Under the pieces are notes generated by a model. It did not search any database. It was not told the origin of the DNA and saw only the letters and a program-made list of their open reading frames with translations. This document shows, piece after piece, positions 15,032 through 20,367 of a stretch of 20,367 nt of DNA (position 1 is the stretch's first letter; every line of letters starts with the position of its first letter). The position numbers and the translations under genes are program-made. The stretch lies in the NCBI GenBank assembly GCA_002348725.1, contig DEAO01000005.1, positions 1 to 20,367 of the forward strand. The letters run 5' to 3'. Origin of the DNA: Fidelibacterota bacterium UBA2980. GTDB lineage: Bacteria > Fidelibacterota > Marinisomatia > Marinisomatales > Marinisomataceae.

Positions 15032-16390
15032 TTATTCAAATAATTTTGCTTTAGATAGTGAATGCGCAAAATGGAACAAAGTTTCCTCTTTGAAAGAATC
15101 TCCAAGAATCTGGAAACCTATAGGAAGGCCTCCCTTTGTGGACCCTCCAGGAACATTAAGTGATGGAGAACCAATCAAATTGCAAGGAACAGTAAATATA
15201 TCAGATAAATACATCTTCATTGGATCATCTAATCTATTATTAAGATAAAATGGAGGATTGGCAGTTGTAGGAATAAACAAACAATCTAATTTTGAAAATA
15301 ATTTATTGTATTCATCCTTAATTAAACGTCTAACCTTCAACGCTTTAGAGTAGTATGCATCATAATATCCCGATGACAATATATAAGTTCCAGTCATTAT
15401 CCTTCTTTTTACCTCAGGTCCAAAACCTTTTGATCGAGATTTGATATATGTATCATCTAAGTTGGCTGATTTTTCCCTTGAACCATATCGTATACCATCA
15501 AAACGAGATAAGTTTGAAGATGCTTCTGCCATCGTTAAGATATAATAAGTAGGAATGCAATATTTTAAATATGGCAGATCAATTTCAACAAGATCTACTC
15601 CATTTTCCTTTAAAAAATCTGTGATGACAGCATAATTGTTTGCAATTTCTGTATCAATTTCAGAAAGAGCATCTTTTTTTAATATTCCTACAGTTTTTGG
15701 TAAAGCACTTTTGTTATATTCTTCTTTACTTGATACTTTTTCTTTTGATGATGTAGCATCTTTTGAATCAAAACCTGATATAACACTAAATGTATTAACT
15801 ATATCATCAATACTTCTAGATAAAATACCAATGGTATCAAATGAAGATGCATGTGCAACTAAACCATATCTTGAAACTCTACCATATGTTGGTTTGAGTC
15901 CATATATGCCACAAAATGCAGCTGGCTGTCTTACCGAACCTCCTGTATCAGAACCTAGAGCAATATCACACAAACCTTCAGCTACAGCAGCAGCTGAACC
16001 TCCGCTTGAACCACCAGAAACTCTTTCTAAATCATGAGGATTTTGAACGCTTCCATAACGTGACTGTTCAGATGAAGAACCCATTGCAAATTCATCCATA
16101 TTTGTCTGCCCAATAATAGCAGCGCTGGCATCATTTAATCGATCTACAACTGTTGCACTATAAGGAGACTTGTAAGACTCTAATAAATGAGATGCACATG
16201 TTAACTCTTCATCTTTAATCGCAATATTGTCTTTTATTAGAACGCTCTTTCCATATAAAGAGCCAGTAGAAGAAAATTTTTGAGATGAAAGCTTATCAAA
16301 CCTAGTTCTTATCACAGAATTTGTTTTACTATCAGCAATTTTCTTCTTTTGAGAAGAAAGTTTCTCCTTTAAAGAATCAGATGAAGACAT
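15032..16390 (-). CDS. gatA: Asp-tRNA(Asn)/Glu-tRNA(Gln) amidotransferase subunit A
   Basis: Glutaminase subunit of GatCAB, which converts misacylated Glu-tRNA(Gln) and/or Asp-tRNA(Asn) to the amide form; ammonia is released here and channelled to GatB. It is 452 aa, slightly short for the family. The amidase-signature triad is intact: Lys53 in VLIKDNIA, cis-Ser128 in VSGGSSGGSAAA and nucleophile Ser152 in GSDTGGSVRQPA. Further signatures are TNMDEFAMGSS and YGLKPTYGRVSRYGL. The ATG at 16390 is 6 nt after the tatA stop with no strong Shine-Dalgarno. gatB and gatC are not in the window. It shares the operon with tatA upstream and the bat genes downstream. Confidence 0.96.
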   Translation of the reverse strand: MSSSDSLKEKLSSQKKKIADSKTNSVIRTRFDKLSSQKFSSTGSLYGKSVLIKDNIAIKDEELTCASHLLESYKSPYSATVVDRLNDASAAIIGQTNMDEFAMGSSSEQSRYGSVQNPHDLERVSGGSSGGSAAAVAEGLCDIALGSDTGGSVRQPAAFCGIYGLKPTYGRVSRYGLVAHASSFDTIGILSRSIDDIVNTFSVISGFDSKDATSSKEKVSSKEEYNKSALPKTVGILKKDALSEIDTEIANNYAVITDFLKENGVDLVEIDLPYLKYCIPTYYILTMAEASSNLSRFDGIRYGSREKSANLDDTYIKSRSKGFGPEVKRRIMTGTYILSSGYYDAYYSKALKVRRLIKDEYNKLFSKLDCLFIPTTANPPFYLNNRLDDPMKMYLSDIFTVPCNLIGSPSLNVPGGSTKGGLPIGFQILGDSFKEETLFHFAHSLSKAKLFE

Positions 16391-16396
16391 CTATAA

Positions 16397-16573
16397 CTAT
16401 TCTTCGGAATTTTCAGATTTTCTTATTTCTTCTTTGGTGTCATCTAATGCACCACGGAACTCTCTTAATGACTTAGCAAACCCTCTTGCTAAACCAGGAA
16501 GCCTTTTCCCTCCGAAAAGAAGCAAAAGAATAAGAAAAATTATTACTAATTCACCTGTACCTAAATTAAACAT
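16397..16573 (-). CDS. tatA: Twin-arginine translocase subunit TatA (58 aa)
   Basis: A very short protein that is easy to miss. It has the TatA/E plan: a short periplasmic N-terminus MFNLGTGELV, a single hydrophobic helix IIFLILLLLF (11-20), the conserved hinge FGGKRLPGLA (20-29), an amphipathic helix GFAKSLREFRGALDD (31-45) and a charged acidic tail. TatA oligomerises to form the pathway that carries folded proteins across the inner membrane with TatC. At 58 aa it is near the lower size limit for the family. The ATG at 16573 has GAGG (16584-16581) 7 nt upstream. It lies 18 nt after the DUF4321 gene and 6 nt before gatA. tatC is not in the window. Confidence 0.93.
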   Translation of the reverse strand: MFNLGTGELVIIFLILLLLFGGKRLPGLARGFAKSLREFRGALDDTKEEIRKSENSEE

Positions 16574-16591
16574 AAAAAATCCTCACTTATT

Positions 16592-16870
16592 TTATCTAAA
16601 GTATTTTAATAAATAATATGCAACAGAGAAACCAATAATACTGCAAACATTAAATCTTAAAAAAACACCAAAATTAATTGCAAACATTTCCAAATCTATG
16701 ATAGGCGTACCATCTAAAGAACCAAATCCAAACTCAAAAATGGAAGTTAAGAAAAAATCTCTAACTGCGCTTTCAGGAAGCAAAAACATTAAAACATTGC
16801 CTAAAAGCGTACCAATCATTGCACCACATAGGATTCCAAGAACAATTAATTTAAAATCACGCTTAGCCAT
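16592..16870 (-). CDS. Small membrane protein of the DUF4321 type
   Basis: A 92-aa protein with two hydrophobic segments, about 8-32 and 66-89. Between them lies a short region including LPESAVRDFFLTSIFEFGFGS and LEMFAINFGVFLRFNV. The GTLLGNVLMFLLPES run near the N-terminus and the FNVCSIIGFSVAYYLLKYF ending match my recollection of the DUF4321 family, small proteins of unknown function. It starts 2 nt after the protease gene and precedes tatA by 18 nt. Co-transcription with envelope genes suggests a membrane role, but nothing specific can be read from the sequence. Confidence 0.65.
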   Translation of the reverse strand: MAKRDFKLIVLGILCGAMIGTLLGNVLMFLLPESAVRDFFLTSIFEFGFGSLDGTPIIDLEMFAINFGVFLRFNVCSIIGFSVAYYLLKYFR

Positions 16871-16872
16871 AA

Positions 16873-17907
16873 TTATCGGGTTGTTAAATTAACGATTTTA
16901 ACCTTATCATCCCTTAAAATTTTTAATTTAATCACATCACCAGGTCTGACATCGCTTCTTTTAATAACATCAGAGAAATTCTTTATGTTTGACACTTTTG
17001 TATCATTGACTGATAAAACGATATCATAGACTGATAAATCAGTTTCTAAAGCTACTCTTGGATGAACATATTTAATCATTAATTGATTGGTATAAAGATT
17101 AATAAAACCCAATCCAAAATCTATTCCTCTGTCTATAGATCCTCTTATTTTTAATTCTTCAACAATATTTTTTATCTTATTAATTGGGATAGCATAACCA
17201 ATATTGCTTGATTCATCTCTTCGCAATGTATTCATCCCTATTACATCCCCATTAGCATCAACTAAAGGACCTCCACTGTTTCCTGGATTTACTGCAGCAT
17301 CTGTTTGAATCATGTTATCCAATACTACACCATTAGACTGAACTCCAAAATCTGCATTACTTGCACTTATAATACCAAAAGATGCTATAGGTTCTTTTGT
17401 TGATTCTGCAAAAAGATTAAAAGGATTACCTAAAGCAATCACAAACTCTCCCACTGATAAATTGTCAGAATTACCAAGACCACAATAAGGAAAATCTTCT
17501 CCATCAATTTTTAATAGAGCAATATCAGTTTGAGCATCGTAACCAATGATTCTTGCATCAAGCATGCTTCCTCCAGAAAAAGTAACAAAGAGCTTATATT
17601 GACCACGTCTGTTAGGATCAATAATACTGGAAACATTGTGAGCATTAGTTATAACATAACCATCTTTGCTTACAATGAACCCTGAACCATCTCCTCCTCC
17701 TTCTGACAATCTAGTTCTTCCATATCGGTCTCTAACCAATTTCGTAGTTTCAACATGAATACCTACAACCCCTGGGCTTGCCTTCTGTATAGCATTGGTA
17801 ATAGCTGTTTGTTTTAGGCTGTAAATATCACCATTAGAACTTTCATTTGATGAGTTGTTACAAGAAATAACCAGGAAAAGTGTTAAAAATAGTATTTTAA
17901 TTTTCAT
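16873..17907 (-). CDS. HtrA/DegQ-type serine protease, predicted lipoprotein
   Basis: A 344-aa trypsin-like protease of the HtrA family, which degrades or refolds damaged envelope proteins. The signal peptide ends in lipobox LVISC with lipidated Cys16 and Asn at +2, so it should be a membrane-anchored lipoprotein, probably outer membrane by the E. coli rule. The catalytic triad is clear: His90 in VITNAHNV, Asp128 in TDIALLKID and Ser211 in NPGNSGGPL. A single C-terminal PDZ domain (about 255-344) contains YDIVLSVNDTKVSNIKNFSDVI. It overlaps the end of truA by 11 nt. Lnt, which completes lipoprotein acylation, is encoded two genes upstream. Family is certain; whether the orthologue is DegP-, DegQ- or DegS-like is not. 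Confidence 0.93.
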   Translation of the reverse strand: MKIKILFLTLFLVISCNNSSNESSNGDIYSLKQTAITNAIQKASPGVVGIHVETTKLVRDRYGRTRLSEGGGDGSGFIVSKDGYVITNAHNVSSIIDPNRRGQYKLFVTFSGGSMLDARIIGYDAQTDIALLKIDGEDFPYCGLGNSDNLSVGEFVIALGNPFNLFAESTKEPIASFGIISASNADFGVQSNGVVLDNMIQTDAAVNPGNSGGPLVDANGDVIGMNTLRRDESSNIGYAIPINKIKNIVEELKIRGSIDRGIDFGLGFINLYTNQLMIKYVHPRVALETDLSVYDIVLSVNDTKVSNIKNFSDVIKRSDVRPGDVIKLKILRDDKVKIVNLTTR

Positions 17908-18634
17908 AATAAATCTTATTTAGTATCAATCCATTTCCAGGAGCTTTAAATACTTTTGCATCTTTAATTGGTTTATCTAAAAACACTTTAAAATCATCTT
18001 TATTTATCTTGTTTTGAGCACATTTAATCATTGTGCCCACAAGATATCGAACCATGTGATGTAAAAACCTATCTCCTTCAACAATATATGATAACTTTTT
18101 ATCTTCTAAAATCCATTTTGAAACAAAAATCTTACACATTGTATTCTCTTTCTCTGGATTAAACTTTGCGAAAGATAAAAAATCATGACTACCACACAGA
18201 AGAGTAGACAATTCATTTAACATATCTATATCAATATTATCAACAAACCAATAATTAGATTTTAATAATGGACTATTGTCTAAAGTACACTGATAAATAT
18301 ATTCTTTTTTATTTGCATCATATCTAGAATGAAAGGTTTCAGAAACATTTTCAACAGATATAATTTGTATTGCATGTGGAAGTCTCGCATTGATTGCATT
18401 CTTGATACTTTTATTATCTAAATCGGTATTTAAATCAAAATGAGCGACTTGCCCTAAAGCATGCACTCCAGAATCAGTTCGACTAGCTCCTACAATTTTA
18501 ATTTCATTGTTATTATTAAGAAATGATAGCGACTTCTCTATATTGCTTTGAATTGTATTGGGATCTTTTTGTGATTGAAAACCAAGAAAATTGGATCCAT
18601 CATACTGAATGACAATTTTATATCTTTTACTCAT
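17897..18634 (-). CDS. truA: tRNA pseudouridine(38-40) synthase TruA
   Basis: Isomerises uridines 38, 39 and 40 in the anticodon arm of many tRNAs. It is 245 aa, normal length. Signatures are YDGSNFLGFQSQ near the N-terminus, the catalytic GASRTDSGVHALGQ with Asp54, and FHSRYDANKKEYIY. The GSHDFLSFAK segment and RFLHHMVRYLVGTM helix also match the family. The ATG at 18634 lies inside the lnt 3' end (8-nt overlap), and its own 3' end overlaps the protease gene. Confidence 0.98.
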   Translation of the reverse strand: MSKRYKIVIQYDGSNFLGFQSQKDPNTIQSNIEKSLSFLNNNNEIKIVGASRTDSGVHALGQVAHFDLNTDLDNKSIKNAINARLPHAIQIISVENVSETFHSRYDANKKEYIYQCTLDNSPLLKSNYWFVDNIDIDMLNELSTLLCGSHDFLSFAKFNPEKENTMCKIFVSKWILEDKKLSYIVEGDRFLHHMVRYLVGTMIKCAQNKINKDDFKVFLDKPIKDAKVFKAPGNGLILNKIYYEN

Positions 18635-20006
18635 AGATTGGAATTCTCTCAGTATGCACTACTCTCTCATTTAGATGGGATTTATACAATACTTCTCCTG
18701 AAGGTAAAATTATACCGGATATCCCATTGTTAGCACTTTGAATTATAGGAATTCTTTGTTCAATTGCCCTTATTTTTGCCAATTCAAAATGTTGATAAGG
18801 CATAAATTCACCAACATAAGAATCATTTGTTACTATAAATAGAATATCTGCACCATTTCTAACCATCTTATCAACAATCTTTGGATTACTAGAATCATAG
18901 CATATAAGTGTTGCAACATTATACTCTTTCACAGGAAATACTTTGTATTCACTGCCAGGCGTGAAGCTTCCCATGTCGTCAAATTGATTCATTTTATCTA
19001 ACCAAGATTTAAAAAATGGAACATATTCTGCAAATGGAACTAAAAATATCTTTTGATATATATCAAAATTGCCATCAGGGAACATAATCATAGCGCTATT
19101 ATAGCTAAAACGTTTACCGTTTATAAATCTACTTTCTGGAATTCCAAGAATTAAGAATGCATTATTATCCATTATTCTGTTATGAAAAAATAACCTATCA
19201 TTAACATTTGTTGCAAGATAGGAAGGCACAGAAACTTCAGGCCAAACTATAATCTCTGCTTCGTCTTCTATTGACTCCAAAAGAAGTGAATCCATAATAT
19301 CAAAGTTTCTCTTTCTTAGTTCTCTATCCCACTTTTCATCTGGAAAAATAACAGGCTGTCCTATTGATATATTTATATAATCTTTCGGTTGAGTGTCTTT
19401 ATAATATTGAATTTGACTCTTGCCATAAACAGAAATGAGACAGAGAAAGATAGAAAAATATGCAAAAAATTTAATTTCTTTTGATTCTAAATACTTGTAT
19501 ATCAACACATTTAAAACCAATAAAATAAATGATATTGCATTCGGATGAATGTTTACTAATTGAAGAATAATATTATAGCTCGATTGAGTAAGAGATAAAT
19601 CTAACCACGGGAAAGCTAGTGGGCCAAAATTTCTTAGTATTTCAATAAATAATACCCAAATAAAAGGAACTGAAAATAATTTATATTTTTTAGGAATAAA
19701 ATAAATTGCTATACCAAAGGCTATCCAAAAAATAGTCAAATAAAAACAGGCTGCAAAATAAGATATAAGACCTGTACTAACTGATGTACCAGAATTAATG
19801 GCAATCCAATTTAATGTAATTAGATTGCTAACAATGCTAGCAATAAACATAAACAAAATATTATCTTTAATATCGACAGAACTAATCAAAAAATATAATA
19901 TAGGAACAAAAAAGAACCAGGCGACAAAACCTAAACTAATAGGAGGATAAGATAAGGACAATAAAATACCTGATATAAAGGCAGCTAATATTCCTTTGTA
20001 TTTCAT
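18627..20006 (-). CDS. lnt: Apolipoprotein N-acyltransferase
   Basis: Inner-membrane enzyme that adds the third acyl chain to the N-terminal cysteine of lipoproteins. It is 459 aa. About seven hydrophobic helices span residues 5-195, starting with the family-typical SGILLSLSYPPISLGFVAWF. The periplasmic nitrilase-like domain (about 210-455) carries the triad Glu257 in IVWPEVSVPS, Lys319 in YQKIFLVPFAEYVPF and Cys369 in LICYDSSNP, plus VTNDSYVG and NNGISGIILPSGEV. The protein stops just after this domain (RIPIYE), whereas E. coli Lnt continues into one more C-terminal membrane helix. The ATG overlaps the ruvX stop in an ATGA unit, and truA begins inside its 3' end. Confidence 0.94.
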   Translation of the reverse strand: MKYKGILAAFISGILLSLSYPPISLGFVAWFFFVPILYFLISSVDIKDNILFMFIASIVSNLITLNWIAINSGTSVSTGLISYFAACFYLTIFWIAFGIAIYFIPKKYKLFSVPFIWVLFIEILRNFGPLAFPWLDLSLTQSSYNIILQLVNIHPNAISFILLVLNVLIYKYLESKEIKFFAYFSIFLCLISVYGKSQIQYYKDTQPKDYINISIGQPVIFPDEKWDRELRKRNFDIMDSLLLESIEDEAEIIVWPEVSVPSYLATNVNDRLFFHNRIMDNNAFLILGIPESRFINGKRFSYNSAMIMFPDGNFDIYQKIFLVPFAEYVPFFKSWLDKMNQFDDMGSFTPGSEYKVFPVKEYNVATLICYDSSNPKIVDKMVRNGADILFIVTNDSYVGEFMPYQHFELAKIRAIEQRIPIIQSANNGISGIILPSGEVLYKSHLNERVVHTERIPIYE

Positions 20007-20367
20007 TGATTTTTATTTCTGTCTAGATAAGTTTGTAAAATTATTGAAGCAGCAGTTAAATCAACCATTTCTTTGTTTCTGCTTACCTTTACATCTTGTT
20101 CAATCATAATTTTTTTGGCATATTCACTGGAAAGCCTTTCATCTTCAAGAATCACTTCAAAATCAAGGTTTTCCATATCTTGCTTAAAACTATCTATAAT
20201 TTTAGTCATTTCATTTTCTTTGTAATTCATGCTTATGGGGTAACCAATCACAAATTTATTTACATCTTTTTCTTTTGAAATATCCTGTAGTTCACTTAAA
20301 AGATCCTCTTTATTTTTATAACGAAGAACCTTGAAAGGAAGTGCAATAATTCCAGAAGGATCTGAAA
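20003..20367 (-). CDS. ruvX: RuvX/YqgF-family protein, C-terminal part (5' end beyond window)
   Basis: The frame is open to the right edge and gives 120 visible residues; the codon phase starts at 20365. The segment SDPSGIIALPFKVLRYKN, then FVIGYPISMNYKENEM, LEDERLSSEYAKKIM and KEMVDLTAASIILQTYLD, match YqgF/RuvX, an RNase-H-like nuclease implicated in 16S rRNA 3'-end processing and sometimes called a Holliday junction resolvase. The Glu of DERL and the Asp of VDLTAAS are probable active-site acids; the N-terminal DxG strand lies beyond the window. It overlaps the lnt start by 4 nt (ATGA) and is the first visible gene of the block. Confidence 0.93.
   Translation of the reverse strand, partial: SDPSGIIALPFKVLRYKNKEDLLSELQDISKEKDVNKFVIGYPISMNYKENEMTKIIDSFKQDMENLDFEVILEDERLSSEYAKKIMIEQDVKVSRNKEMVDLTAASIILQTYLDRNKNQ

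Noticed and set aside
14619..15248. Long plus-strand reading frame of 209 codons
   Set aside because: It is antisense to batA and the end of gatA, has no recognisable domain, and mirrors the coding bias of the real minus-strand genes.
15636..16037. Plus-strand reading frame of 133 codons
   Set aside because: Antisense to the conserved amidase core of gatA; its Ala/Pro/Glu-rich look comes from the reversed Gly/Ser-rich motif.

Overview
The window is visibly AT-rich and fully collinear: every gene I can support lies on the minus strand. It holds 23 protein genes (two cut by the window edges) and 4 tRNA genes. Content and style point to a streamlined, Gram-negative bacterium of the FCB (Fibrobacteres-Chlorobi-Bacteroidetes) group. 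The evidence is a complete BatA-B-C-D-E set, an outer-membrane lipoprotein toolkit (Lnt, LolA-like), exported proteins with Gln at or near the signal-peptide cleavage site, and a candidate promoter close to the Bacteroidetes -33/-7 consensus. Clear Shine-Dalgarno sequences (tuf, tatA, batD, ddl) argue against a typical Bacteroidetes member. A marine lineage such as Marinimicrobia (SAR406) would fit, but that is inference. No mobile element, CRISPR array, phage gene or rRNA was seen.

Right to left, in the direction of transcription, 20367-1004 is a packed block of 22 protein genes: ruvX (partial), lnt, truA, an HtrA-type lipoprotein protease, a DUF4321 membrane protein, tatA (58 aa), gatA, batA, batB, batC, batD, batE, a SPOR-domain protein, yebC, ruvC, ruvA, gcvT, ftsK, a lolA-like gene, a gmhB-like phosphatase, ddl and cysS. 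No gap between these genes exceeds 18 nt, and most junctions overlap (ATGA, TAATG or TGATG stop-start units). I see no terminator inside the block.

Left of cysS is a 70-nt gap with a promoter-like sequence, then a second unit at 933-1: tRNA-Thr(UGU), tRNA-Tyr(GUA), tRNA-Gly(UCC), tRNA-Thr(GGU), tuf (partial). This is the same gene order and the same anticodons as the E. coli thrU-tyrU-glyT-thrT-tufB operon.

Functionally the block mixes cell-envelope biogenesis (lnt, lolA-like, tatA, htrA-like, ddl, gmhB-like, SPOR, Bat), DNA processing and chromosome segregation (ruvC, ruvA, ftsK, ruvX) and translation (truA, gatA, yebC, cysS, tRNAs, tuf). The points most worth a second look are a ddl gene with no AUG/GUG/UUG start in a suitable place, a GmhB-like phosphatase without its zinc-binding cysteines, a Bat operon with no adjacent MoxR/DUF58 genes, an Lnt that ends without the usual last membrane helix, and a run of Gln-bearing signal peptides resembling the Bacteroidetes 'Q-rule'. 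I found no clearly new multi-gene system.
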